A stretch of 64,000 nt of DNA from Lacisediminihabitans profunda (GTDB lineage Bacteria; Actinomycetota; Actinomycetes; Actinomycetales; Microbacteriaceae): positions 248,001 through 312,000 of the forward strand of contig NZ_VRMG01000004.1 of assembly GCF_008040105.1 (NCBI RefSeq). The letters run 5' to 3'. Below are positions 8,186 to 19,210 of the stretch, in pieces (the first letter of the stretch is position 1; each line of letters opens with the position of its first letter). The position numbers and the translations under genes are program-made. The notes beneath the pieces are model-generated. The model saw only the letters and a list, made by a program, of their open reading frames with translations. It was not told the DNA's origin and did no database searches.

Positions 8186-8935
8186 ATGACTCAGAACCAG
8201 AGCAACAGCGTGTTCAACACCCCCCTGAAGAAGCGCATCGCCGTCGGCGCCGCATCCGTGCTCACGGCCGGAGCGCTCCTCGGCGTCGGCGTCGCCGGAG
8301 CATCGGCATCCCCCCTCACCCCCACGGCCAGCGCCTCAGCGTTGGTTCACGCGGACGGCCACCACGGACACGCCTTCGGCGCCACCGTCGCCAAGCAGAT
8401 TCGCGAGGCGTTCTTCCAGTCCACGGTCGATGGAGCGAAGGCACAGAAGCTCGCCGTGTTCGCCGTCGGCAAGACCGAACTGCTCGCGAAGCTCCCGGCC
8501 GCGCTCCAGACCGACCTCGGCACCCTCGCCAAGGCTCCGGCCGCCGACGCGACCAAGGACGCCGAGAAGATCTCGACCACCGCCCTCGCGGGTGGATACG
8601 GCCAGGAGGTCAAGTCGGTCGCGACCAACCTCAAGAGCGGCGCGAAGCATCCGTTCGCCGGATCGCTTCGTGACGAGCTCCGCAGCGACCTCGCCCAGGG
8701 TCAGGACCTCGGGCAGTCGGCGGAGAAGGTCGCCACGACCCTCATCGGGCACCCCGACCTGTTCGCCCAGCTGCCGGCCAACCTGCAGTCCGACCTCACG
8801 GCAATCAAGAACGCGCCGGCCTCCGAGGCGGGCGCAGACGCCACCAAGGCTCAGGCCACAGCCCTGAGCGGCGGATACGGCGCGCAGATTCAGAAGATCG
8901 CCGAGCGGCTCCAGGGCGCCGCGGCGGGCAAGTAA
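8186..8935 (+). CDS. secreted protein made of two ~90-residue repeats
   Basis: A 249-residue exported protein of unknown function. AGAAGGA precedes the ATG. Residues 1-42 form a Sec signal: a basic stretch around LKKR, a long Ala/Gly/Val hydrophobic core, and the likely cleavage motif ASA at 40-42. The mature part is an internal duplication. Residues 62-152 align with 155-247 from start to end, sharing HAFG/HPFAG, ELLAKLPAALQTDL against DLFAQLPANLQSDL, and AGGYGQEVKSV against SGGYGAQIQKI. The sequence is Ala/Lys/Gln-rich, predicted helical, and has no cysteine. It could be a helical-bundle surface or extracellular protein. It is monocistronic and is followed by a strong hairpin. Confidence 0.75.
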   Translation: MTQNQSNSVFNTPLKKRIAVGAASVLTAGALLGVGVAGASASPLTPTASASALVHADGHHGHAFGATVAKQIREAFFQSTVDGAKAQKLAVFAVGKTELLAKLPAALQTDLGTLAKAPAADATKDAEKISTTALAGGYGQEVKSVATNLKSGAKHPFAGSLRDELRSDLAQGQDLGQSAEKVATTLIGHPDLFAQLPANLQSDLTAIKNAPASEAGADATKAQATALSGGYGAQIQKIAERLQGAAAGK

Positions 8936-8953
8936 CACCAGCAGTACGGATCG

Positions 8954-8990
8954 GCCGATGGCCGGGGGCGACTCGCTCCCGGCCATCGGC
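8954..8990. terminator. bidirectional hairpin between convergent genes
   Basis: GCCGATGGCCGGG (8954-8966) pairs perfectly with CCCGGCCATCGGC (8978-8990). Pairing continues inward through a G-T wobble and GCG/CGC to a 3-nt loop, giving a stem of about 17 bp. There is no clear T-run, as is common in high-GC actinobacteria. It lies midway between the stops of the secreted-protein gene and the NRAMP gene, so it probably ends transcription from both sides. Confidence 0.75.
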
Positions 8991-9024
8991 ATGCCGCCGC
9001 GCGCGATCCCGGCCCGGCGAAGCC

Positions 9025-10326
9025 TCAGGCCGGAGCGATGAGCCAGAGCACCGGCAGCGCCGCCATGGTGACGATCGCCACGCCAAGCAGGATGCGCGAC
9101 CAGAGGGGACTCCTCCACCGACCGAGCAGCCGCTCGTCCCTGGCCAGCCACCAGATCACCGCCATGAGGATGGGCGCGGCCAGCCCGTTCGTGACGGCGG
9201 CGATGAACAGGAACTGGATCGGGTCGAGGCCGATCAGGTTGAGGGCGAGACCAACCACGATGGACACGAGGATGACAGCGTAGAAGGCTCGGGCCTGGCT
9301 GGGCCGCCGCTCCAGGCTCCCCCGCCAACCGAAGGTCTCGGCGATTGCGTACGAGGTGGCGCCGGCCAGCACCGGAACGCTGAGCAGACCGGTCCCCACG
9401 ATGCCGAGCAGGAAGAGCACGCCCGCGAACGGCCCGGCGAGCGGAGTGAGGGCCTGTGCGGCCTGTTCTGCCGTCTGCACGGTGGTGATGCCCGCGCGGT
9501 GCAGCGTGGCGGAGGCGGTGATCATGATCGCCGCCATCACGAAGACGCCCGTGGCCATTCCGGCGAAGACGTCGCCGCGCATGGCCCGAATGTGCATCTC
9601 GTTGACGGCGTAGTCCTTCTCGGCGGCCCTGGCCTCCATCTCCTCCGCCGACTGCCAGAAGAAGAGGTAGGGCGAGATCGTCGTGCCGGCGAGGCCGATC
9701 AGCAGGGCGATGTCTGTTCTCCCCCACTCGATGCGCGGAATGACGAGATCGAGTCCCACCTGCGGCCAGTCCACGTTCGCGACGAACAGCACGGCGACGT
9801 AGGCGAGCAGCGACAGACACAACCAGCGGAGTCCCTTGGCGTAGCGATGGTAGGGCACATAGACCTCGGCGAGCACGATCAGCACACCGAAGCCGACAAC
9901 CCCGAGGAACTGCGGCACCGGCACGAGCAGCCGAAGCGCCGCCGACATCGACCCGATGTCGGCGGCGATGTTCACGGTGTTCGCGATCGTGACGAGCGCC
10001 ACGCAGAGGAACAGCAGGGGTCGGGGCAGCCGCTCCCGGATGATGCCGGCGAGTCCCTTGCCCGTGACGAGGGCCAGGCGTGCGCACGCCTCCTGCACCG
10101 CGAAGGCCAGCGGGAGAAGGACGGGAGCGCTCCAGAGCAGACGGTTGCCGGTGGCCGCGCCCACCTGGGAGTAGGTGCCGATGCCCGAGGGGTCGTCGTC
10201 GGCTGCCCCCGTGACGATCCCCGGACCGAGCCGCTGGAAGTAGCCTCGCCCCCGGATTCGCGAGCGAGAGATGTGGTGACGTTCGCTTCGCGCGCGTGCC
10301 GCGTCGGGGGCGATGTCGTGTGCCAC
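9025..10326 (-). CDS. NRAMP-family divalent metal transporter with non-canonical motifs
   Basis: A 433-residue integral membrane protein with about 11 hydrophobic segments, starting at a GTG with GGAGG upstream. The first helix carries GAADDDPSGIGTYSQ where classical NRAMP/MntH proteins have a DPGN-type motif. The sixth-helix motif is TTISPYLFFWQ instead of the usual M-P-H-N pattern, so the metal-binding Met is replaced. The protein therefore belongs to the wider NRAMP superfamily (annotated as divalent metal cation transporter). Whether it carries Mn, Fe, Mg or something else cannot be read from sequence. It is monocistronic and converges on the secreted repeat protein. No MntR-type operator was recognised upstream. 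Confidence 0.85.
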   Translation of the reverse strand: MAHDIAPDAARARSERHHISRSRIRGRGYFQRLGPGIVTGAADDDPSGIGTYSQVGAATGNRLLWSAPVLLPLAFAVQEACARLALVTGKGLAGIIRERLPRPLLFLCVALVTIANTVNIAADIGSMSAALRLLVPVPQFLGVVGFGVLIVLAEVYVPYHRYAKGLRWLCLSLLAYVAVLFVANVDWPQVGLDLVIPRIEWGRTDIALLIGLAGTTISPYLFFWQSAEEMEARAAEKDYAVNEMHIRAMRGDVFAGMATGVFVMAAIMITASATLHRAGITTVQTAEQAAQALTPLAGPFAGVLFLLGIVGTGLLSVPVLAGATSYAIAETFGWRGSLERRPSQARAFYAVILVSIVVGLALNLIGLDPIQFLFIAAVTNGLAAPILMAVIWWLARDERLLGRWRSPLWSRILLGVAIVTMAALPVLWLIAPA

Positions 10327-10494
10327 TGGCCGCCTCCATCGAAGCCCTCGACGGCGGCCAGGTCGCCGCCCGACTGGGCTGAGGTCAGCCTAGCTGCGCC
10401 CTCCGCGGCAGCTGTGACCAAAGCCCCTAGTCGCCGGTCGACGGTCTGGATAGTTTCGCAGCACAGGCATGGCAACGCACGAAGGGCGGAACAC

Positions 10495-11349
10495 GTGATC
10501 GAGAAGACGGTAGTGGGCTGGGATGGCACGGCCTCCGCACGAGCGGCGGTCGACTGGGCTGTCGAGAGGGGTGTCGGCAAGGAACTGCATCTCGTGCAGG
10601 CGTCCACCGAGCACATCGCGGCATCCGAGTTCTTCGCGGCCAACTCCCCGGCCGCCGCCGCGCGGATCGCCCTGATGGAAGACGCGGATCGCATCCGGGA
10701 GGCATACCCGGCGATCGAGATCGAATCGGAGCTCGTACAGGGCGATCCGGCGGAGGAGCTCGGCAGATACTCGTCGTCCACCACCCTCGTCGTGGTCGGC
10801 GCGCCCGCTAAGGCCTCTCCCTCCTTCCGCTACAACTGGTCCGTCGGGTCCCGGCTCGCGGCATCCGCTCGGGGACCGATCGCGATCGTGCCGTCCGACG
10901 GCGCGGCGGAGGGCAGCGGCATCGTCGTGGGGGTCGACGGTTCGCCGTCGTCCCACGGAGCCCTCGCCTTCGCCGCCGAGGAGGCGCAGCGCCGGGGCGA
11001 GTCGCTGCGTGTCGTGCACGCCTGGCTCGAGCCCGCGGTCTGGCAGGACGTCTATGTGCCGGACGACGACTTCCTCGAGTCGCTGGAGACGATGCACCGG
11101 CATGTGCTCGACGAGGCGCTCGCGACCGTGGCCCGGGACTACCCCGGGGTGACCGTCGAACACTTTCTCGCGCGCGGCAGGGCCCAGGACGTGCTCAGCG
11201 AGGCGGCACGGGGGGCGAGCCTGCTCGTCGTCGGCAACCACGGCCTGCACGGAATCCGCCGACTCCTGCTGGGGTCGGTGAGCCATGCACTCGTGCTGGG
11301 CATCACGACGCCGCTCGTGGTCGTGGGAGCCGTCGCCTCGCTCGGCTGA
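10495..11349 (+). CDS. tandem-domain universal stress protein
   Basis: A 284-residue protein with two UspA domains, at about 1-140 and 143-284. The first opens IEKTVVGWDGTASARAAVDWA and the second GIVVGVDGSPSSHGALAFAA, each giving the beta1/alpha1 start with the conserved Asp. The ATP-binding G-x2-G-x9-G-(S/T) motif is clear in the second domain (GNHGLHGIRRLLLGSVSHA) and altered in the first, where the corresponding stretch is GAPAKASPSFRYNWSVGS. Two-domain USPs of this sort are usual in actinobacteria and are linked to dormancy and redox or energy stress. The GTG at 10495 is chosen for its GAAGGGCGG ribosome site. It converges on pyk across an inverted-repeat element. Confidence 0.88.
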   Translation: MIEKTVVGWDGTASARAAVDWAVERGVGKELHLVQASTEHIAASEFFAANSPAAAARIALMEDADRIREAYPAIEIESELVQGDPAEELGRYSSSTTLVVVGAPAKASPSFRYNWSVGSRLAASARGPIAIVPSDGAAEGSGIVVGVDGSPSSHGALAFAAEEAQRRGESLRVVHAWLEPAVWQDVYVPDDDFLESLETMHRHVLDEALATVARDYPGVTVEHFLARGRAQDVLSEAARGASLLVVGNHGLHGIRRLLLGSVSHALVLGITTPLVVVGAVASLG

Positions 11350-11430
11350 CCCTGGTCCGACCGGGCGATTCCGTCCGACGCTCAGCGCGGTCGGGCTGCG
11401 TATTCCGCACGGCGAACTCGAACCGCCCTC

Positions 11431-11532
11431 CCCGCCCCTTCCGAAATCCATGCATTTGTCGCCCTACTGCGGCGAGTTGCCCCCGCCCGACGGCGTGTCG
11501 AGCAGAGGAGCATGGATTTCGGAAAGGGCGGA
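11431..11532. repeat. inverted-repeat element between convergent usp and pyk
   Basis: TTCCGAAATCCATGC (11439-11453) is the perfect inverse of 11510-11524. Pairing extends outward through CCCGCCCC (11431-11438) against the purine-rich AGGGCGG (to 11532) with one irregularity. The interior is 56 nt, the same size as in the elements at 51.2 and 53.0 kb, and contains GCGTGTCGA, which the 53.0-kb element also has. A purine-rich GGGCGG/GGAGGG tract follows to about 11556. It may act as a bidirectional terminator. Confidence 0.7.
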
Positions 11533-11564
11533 AAGGGCGGGACGGGCGGGGAGGGACGGCTGGG

Positions 11565-13010
11565 CTACTCCGCGGCGTACGCCGGCGCGACCGCGTTGTG
11601 GGCGTCACCCACGCGATGCACCCGCATGTCGTTCGTGCCGCCGGAGATTCCGGGAGGGGACCCGGCGATCACGACGACCTTTTCGCCGATCTCGGCCCGG
11701 CTGGCGCCGAGCATCACGTCGTCCACCTGGCCGAACAGGGCGTCCGTGTGGGTCTTGCGGTCCACCAGGTACGTCTCGGTGCCCCACACCCAGGCGAGGC
11801 GGTTGCGGATGCCTTCCTCCGGGGTGAAGGCGATGATCGGGATGTGGTGGCGCAGGCGCGACATCCGGCGAACGGAGTCGCCGCTCTCGGTGAACACGCA
11901 GAGGTACTTGGCCTCGACGAACTCCGCGACCTCCGCGGCCGCGAGGGTGATCGCACCGCCCTGCGTGCGCGGCTTCGTCCCGAGCGGTGGGATGCGCTCG
12001 AGTCCGTGCTCCTCGGTCGACTTGATGATGCGGGCCATCGTCTGAACGGTGATGACCGGGTACTCGCCCACGCTCGTCTCACCGCTCAGCATCACGGCAT
12101 CCGCTCCATCGAGCACGGCGTTGGCCACGTCCGAGGTCTCGGCGCGGGTGGGGATCGGGCTCGAGATCATCGATTCGAGCATCTGCGTGGCCACGATTAC
12201 CGGCTTCGCCATGCGGCGGGACAGTTCGACGGCGTGCTTCTGCACGATCGGCACAGCCTCGAGCGGAAGCTCGACACCGAGGTCGCCCCGGGCGACCATG
12301 ATGCCGTCGAACGCGTCGATGATGGCCTCGAGGTTGTCGACGGCCTGCGGCTTCTCGATCTTGGCGATCACCGGAAGCCTGACGCCCTCCTCCTCCATGA
12401 TCTCGTGCACGCGGATGATGTCCTCGGCGTTGCGCACGAAGGAGAGCGCGATGAGGTCGGCTCCGAGACGGAGGCCCCAGCGCAGGTCGGCCTCGTCCTT
12501 GTCGGAGAGGGCCGGCACGTTCACGGCGACACCCGGCAGGTTGATGCCCTTGTTGTTGCTCACCGCTCCGCCGACGACGACCTCGGTCGTGACGACCGTT
12601 CCGTCGGTGGAGAGCACCTTGAGCTTGACCTTGCCGTCGTCGATGAGGAGCGGGTCGCCCTCTTTCACGTCGTGCGGCAGGCCCTTGAACGTCGTGCCCG
12701 AGATCTCCTTGTTGCCCACGATGTCTTCGATCGTGATCTTGAAGATGTCGCCGACGGCGAGGTCGTACGGGCCGTTCTCGAACTTGCCGAGACGGATCTT
12801 GGGCCCCTGGAGGTCGACGAGCACCGCAACGGCACGACCGGAGTCCTTGCTCGCGCGGCGGACGTTGGAGTAGACCTCCTCGTGCACGTCGTAGCTGCCG
12901 TGACTGAGGTTCATGCGGGCGACATCCACCCCCGCCTCGACGATCGCCCTGATGTTCTCATAACTCGATGTTGCCGGCCCGAGGGTGGCGACGATCTTTG
13001 CGCGTCTCAT
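11565..13010 (-). CDS. pyk: pyruvate kinase
   Basis: Converts phosphoenolpyruvate and ADP to pyruvate and ATP in the last step of glycolysis. 481 residues from the ATG at 13010. Seen directly: RRAKIVATLGPATS at the N-terminus; MNLSHG near 38-43; the active-site segment VIAKIEKPQAVDNL with the catalytic Lys; the Mg-binding MVARGDLGVEL; the B-domain; and a C-terminal allosteric domain with FTESGDSVRRMS. Length is normal for a type II enzyme. An in-frame TTG at 13034 would add eight basic residues and is less likely. It is the last gene of the his-trp-glt run, separated from gltD by 57 nt that include a hairpin, so it may have its own promoter. Confidence 0.97.
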   Translation of the reverse strand: MRRAKIVATLGPATSSYENIRAIVEAGVDVARMNLSHGSYDVHEEVYSNVRRASKDSGRAVAVLVDLQGPKIRLGKFENGPYDLAVGDIFKITIEDIVGNKEISGTTFKGLPHDVKEGDPLLIDDGKVKLKVLSTDGTVVTTEVVVGGAVSNNKGINLPGVAVNVPALSDKDEADLRWGLRLGADLIALSFVRNAEDIIRVHEIMEEEGVRLPVIAKIEKPQAVDNLEAIIDAFDGIMVARGDLGVELPLEAVPIVQKHAVELSRRMAKPVIVATQMLESMISSPIPTRAETSDVANAVLDGADAVMLSGETSVGEYPVITVQTMARIIKSTEEHGLERIPPLGTKPRTQGGAITLAAAEVAEFVEAKYLCVFTESGDSVRRMSRLRHHIPIIAFTPEEGIRNRLAWVWGTETYLVDRKTHTDALFGQVDDVMLGASRAEIGEKVVVIAGSPPGISGGTNDMRVHRVGDAHNAVAPAYAAE

Positions 13011-13044
13011 CTGTTTCTTTCTTTTTGGGTGCAAATCGATTCGT

Positions 13045-13063
13045 GGGGCACGAATGGTGCCCC
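13045..13063 (-). terminator. hairpin between gltD and pyk
   Basis: GGGGCAC (13045-13051) and GTGCCCC (13057-13063) form a perfect 7-bp stem with a 5-nt loop, starting about 5 nt after the gltD stop. There is no T-run. It may be a terminator or attenuator for gltBD or an RNA-processing site. Confidence 0.45.
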
Positions 13064-13067
13064 TGGT

Positions 13068-14514
<1,447 letters not shown>

Positions 14515-14522
<8 letters not shown>

Positions 14523-17500
14523 CGGTCACCTCCATGATTCGACTCCAGACGACGTCGCCGTCCGGATCCAGTCCCTCGGCGACGGCGGTCGCCCGGGTCG
14601 CGATCACTGCCGCGTAGTCGCGAGGAAGCACCTTCACGAACCGCGCGATCGTCGCGTCGAGGTCCCCGAGCATCCTCCTCGCCACGGCCGAGTCCGTCTC
14701 GGCCAGGTGCTTCTCGAGCAGGTCCTTCACGATGGCGACGTCCCCGGCGCCGAGGGGCAGCAGTTCGAGCTCCCCCGAGGCGAGCGAGTCGCGGTTGACG
14801 CACTCGGGCGCCAGGTCGTAGATGTACGCGGTCCCTCCGGACATGCCGGCGCCGAGGTTGCGCCCGGTGCCGCCCAGAATGAGCGCGAGGCCACCCGTCA
14901 TGTATTCGAGCGCGTGGTCCCCCACGCCCTCGACGACCGCCGTGGCGCCCGAGTTGCGCACGAGGAAGCGTTCGCCGACGATGCCGCGGATGAACATGCT
15001 GCCCTGGGTCGCGCCGTACCCGATCACGTTGCCGGCGATCACGTTCTCCTCGGCGAGGAACCCGCTCGTGCGGTCGGGGCGGATCACGATCTGCCCGCCG
15101 CACAGGCCCTTGCCGACGTAGTCGTTGCTGTCGCCGGTCAGACGCAGGGTGATGCCGCTCGGCAGGAAGGCTCCGAACGACTGCCCGGCTGTTCCGTTCA
15201 GCAGCACCTCGATCGTGCCGGCCGGAAGTCCGTTCTCGCCGTGCCGAACCGTGACCTCGTGGCCGAGCATCGTGCCCACCGCACGTTCGGTGTTGCGGAT
15301 CGGAAGCGTGATCCGCACGGGTTCGCCGCTGAGCAGCGCGCCGGCACTCTGTCGGATGAGCTCCACGTCGAAGTGCTTGTCCAGTTCGTGCTCCTGCGCC
15401 GTGACGTTGGAACGCGGCTCGTCCGCGCCGAATTCCGGCCCGCTCAGGATGGGGGTCAGGTCGAGGCCGTCGGCCTTCCAATGCTCGATCGCCCCGTTCA
15501 CGTCGAGGAGCTCGGCGTGGCCGATCGCCTCCTCGATGGATCGGAAGCCCAACTGGGACAGGTACTCCCGCACCTCCTGGGCGAGGAACTCGAAGAAGTT
15601 CACGACGAACTCCGGCTTGCCAGTGAACCTCGCGCGCAGCTCCGGATTCTGGGTGGCGACGCCGACCGGGCAGGTGTCGAGGTGGCAGACCCGCATGAGC
15701 ACGCAGCCGGACACCACGAGCGGAGCCGTGGCGAAGCCGTACTCCTCCGCCCCGAGCAGGGCGGCGACGATCACGTCGCGGCCGGTCTTCATCTGGCCGT
15801 CGACCTGCACCACGACGCGGCCGCGCATGCCGTTGAGCATGAGCGTCTGCTGGGTCTCGGCGAGGCCGAGTTCCCACGGCGTTCCGGCGTGCTTGAGCGA
15901 GTTGAGCGGGCTCGCTCCGGTGCCGCCGTCGTGCCCGGAGACGAGCACGACGTCGGCGAGGGCCTTGGTGACCCCGGCCGCGACCGCGCCGATGCCGGAC
16001 TGGCTCACGAGCTTGACGTGCACCCGGGCGTCGGGGTTCGCCCGCTTGAGGTCGAAGATCAGCTGTTTGAGGTCTTCGATCGAGTAGATGTCGTGGTGCG
16101 GCGGCGGCGAGATGAGCCCGACCCCGGCGGTCGCGTGCCTCGTGCGCGCGATCCACGGGTACACCTTGGTGGGCGGCAGCTGGCCGCCCTCGCCGGGCTT
16201 CGCCCCCTGCGCCATCTTGATCTGGATGTCGGTGGCGTGCGTGAGATACATGCTCGTGACGCCGAACCGGCCGGATGCCACCTGCTTGATCGCACTGCGG
16301 CGCTGCGGGTCGAGGAGCCGGGCGGTGTCTTCGCCGCCCTCCCCCGTGTTGCTCTTGGCGCCGAGGCTGTTCATCGCGATCGCGAGGGTCTCGTGCGCCT
16401 CGGCGCTGATCGAGCCGTAGCTCATCGCGCCGGTCGAGAAACGCTTCACGATCGACGACACGGATTCCACCTCGTCGAGCGGCACCGGCTGGCGCACCCC
16501 GTCGCGCAGCTTGAACAGCCCGCGGAGGGTCATCAGGTGCTCGGCCTGCTCGTCCACGAGGCGCGTGTAGTCGCGGAAGATGTCGTACCGGCGGGCGCGC
16601 GTGGCGTGCTGCAGGCGGAACACCGTGTCCGGGTTGAAGAGGTGCGGTGGCCCGTCGCGACGCCACTGGTACTCGCCGCCGATGGCGAGGCGCTCGTGAA
16701 CGCTCGTCGCGCCATCCTCGGGGTAGGCCGCGGCGTGACGCGCCGCGCTCTCCGCCGCGACGACGTCGATGCCGACGCCGCCGAGCAGGCTCGAGGTGCC
16801 GGTGAAGTACTGGTCGACGAAGTCCTGGTCGAGGCCGACCGCCTCGAATGCCTGGGCTCCGGCGTACGAGCTCACGACCGAGATGCCCATCTTGGACATG
16901 ATCTTGAGCACTCCCTTGCCGAGCGCCTTGATGAGGTTCTTCACGGCCTTCTCGGGGGTGATGCCCGAGACCATTCCGCTGCGCACCAGCTCCTCGGCCG
17001 ACTCCATGGCGAGGTACGGGTTGACGGCGGAGGCGCCGTAGCCGATGAGGAGGGCCACGTGGTGGACCTCGCGCACGTCTCCGGCCTCCACGATGATGCC
17101 GACCTTCATCCGGTTCTGCCGCCGGATGAGGTGGTGGTGCACGGCGGCGAGCATGAGCAGCGACGGAACCGGCGCCATGTCCTTGTTGGAGTCGCGGTCG
17201 GAGAGCACGATGAACAGTGCGCCGTCCTCGATCGCCGTGTCGACCTCGTCGCACATCGCGGCAATCCGCTGTTCCATGGCCTTCTGGCCCTCGTCCACGC
17301 GGTAGAGGCCGCGGATGGTGCGGGTCGGGTTGAAGAACGCCCGTGACGACTTGGGAGCGATGTGCTGGATCTTGGCCAGTTCGTCGTTGTCGATCACCGG
17401 GAAGTCGAGGATCACCTGGCGGGCGTGCTCCGGGGTCGCCGCGAGCAGGTTGCGCTCCGGCCCGAGGCCGAGCTTGAGCGAGGTGACGACCTCCTCCCGG

Positions 17501-19101
17501 ATGCTGTCCAGCGGAGGGTTGGTCACCTGGGCGAACTGCTGGGTGAAGTAGTCGAACAACAGCCGTGGGCGCTCGCTCAGCACCGCGATCGGCGTGTCGG
17601 AGCCCATCGCTCCGAGGGGCTCTGCGCCGTTGAGGGCCATCGGGCCGATCAGGATGCGCACCTCCTCCTCGGTGTAGCCGAACGTGCGCTGGCGGCGCGT
17701 GACCGACGCCGGGGTGTGCACGATGTGCTCGCGCTCGGGCAGGTCCCTGAGGTTGATGCGACCGTGGTCGAGCCATTCGCCCCACGGCTGCTCCGCGGCG
17801 AGGTCCTTCTTGATCTCGTCGTCCTCGATCAGGCGGCCGGCCTCGGTGTCGACGAGGAACATCTTGCCGGGGCGAAGGCGGCCCTTTCGCACGATGCGGG
17901 CCGGGTCGATGTCGAGGACACCGATCTCGCTCGCCAGGACGACGAGACCATCGTCGGTCACGAGGTAGCGGCCGGGGCGCAGTCCGTTGCGGTCGAGGGT
18001 CGCGCCGACAAGGCTCCCGTCGGTGAAGACGAGGGCGGCCGGGCCGTCCCAGGGCTCCATGAGCATTGCGTGGTATTCGTAGAAGTCGCGGCGCAGCGGG
18101 TCGATGTCCGTCTGGTTCTCGTAGGCCTCCGGAACCATCATCATCATGGCGTGCGGCAGCGAACGTCCGCCGAGGTTGAGCAACTCGACGACCTCGTCGA
18201 ACGAGGCGGAGTCGCTCGCGCCCGGAGTGACGATGGGCAGGATGGGGGCGAGGTCGCCGAGCAGGTCGGACTCGAGCTGCGACTGGCGGGCGCGCATCCA
18301 GTTGCGGTTTCCCTGCACCGTGTTGATCTCCCCGTTGTGGGCGATCATGCGGAACGGCTGAGCGAGCGGCCAGGACGGGAAGGTGTTGGTGGAGTACCGC
18401 GAGTGCACGAGCGCGAGCTTCGAGGCGAAACGCTGGTCGGACAGGTCGGGATAGAACGGCTCGAGCTGGAGCGTGGTGACCATGCCCTTGTAGACGATGG
18501 TGCGGCAGCTCAGCGAGGGGAAGTAGGCGTTGAGTTCGCGTTCGGCACGCTTGCGCAGCCGGAACGCCTGCCGGTCGAGCTCGATGCCGTGCACCGGGTC
18601 GCCGTCCGTGGCCGGACGGGTGCTCGACAGGAACACCTGCTCGAAGAACGGCATCGCCTCGCGCGCCAGGGTGCCGAGGCCGTCCGGGCGCACCGGAACC
18701 TCGCGCCAGCCGAGCACCCGCAGGCCCTCCTCGGCCGCGAGTTCCGCGATGGCGTGCGTGATGTCCGCGCGCTCGTCGACGTCGGTGGGGAGGAACGCGG
18801 TTCCGACGACGTAGCGACCGACGGCCGGCAGGTCGAAGTCCACAACGGCGCGGAAGAACGCATCCGGGATCTGGGTGACGATCCCGGCACCGTCACCGGT
18901 GCCGGCATCCGAACCGATCGCGCCGCGGTGTTCGAGGTTGCGCAGGGCGCCGAGGGCGGCATCGATGATGTCGTGACCCGCGGTACCGCGGAGCGTCGCG
19001 ACCATCGCGAGACCACACGCGTCGCGTTCACGAGCGGGGTCGTACATGCCGGATGCGGCCGGCACCGCGCTAAACCGGGAAAAGGCTGGCGTGAGAGCCA
19101 T
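14515..19101 (-). CDS. gltB: glutamate synthase large subunit
   Basis: Makes two glutamates from glutamine and 2-oxoglutarate. 1528 residues, full length. The first 28 residues are a propeptide: cleavage before C29 (DACGLAMVA) would expose the N-terminal catalytic cysteine of the class II amidotransferase. The order is Ntn amidotransferase (about 29-430), central domain, FMN-binding synthase domain with GGTGASPL, the 3Fe-4S cysteine cluster in [19 protein letters not shown], and the C-terminal beta-helix with GGxA/GGxI repeats. GAGGA lies upstream of the ATG. A CATAAT hexamer on the minus strand (19159-19164) could be a -10 box about 60 nt before the start, but no convincing -35 accompanies it. 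Confidence 0.97.
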
Positions 19102-19210
19102 TCTGAACCGTCCTCACGAGAGAATCAGGGCGTGTGGGACTTCGCTGGCCCGGGGAGGATTATGGCGATCGAGCCTCGGATCCGGCCCGCTACCTGTGAC
19201 GTCGTGTGTA

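Noticed and set aside
1543-11400. Genomic island or prophage in the left 11 kb
   Set aside because: Genes are mixed and strand-switching, but no integrase, attachment-site repeat, tRNA edge or composition change was seen.
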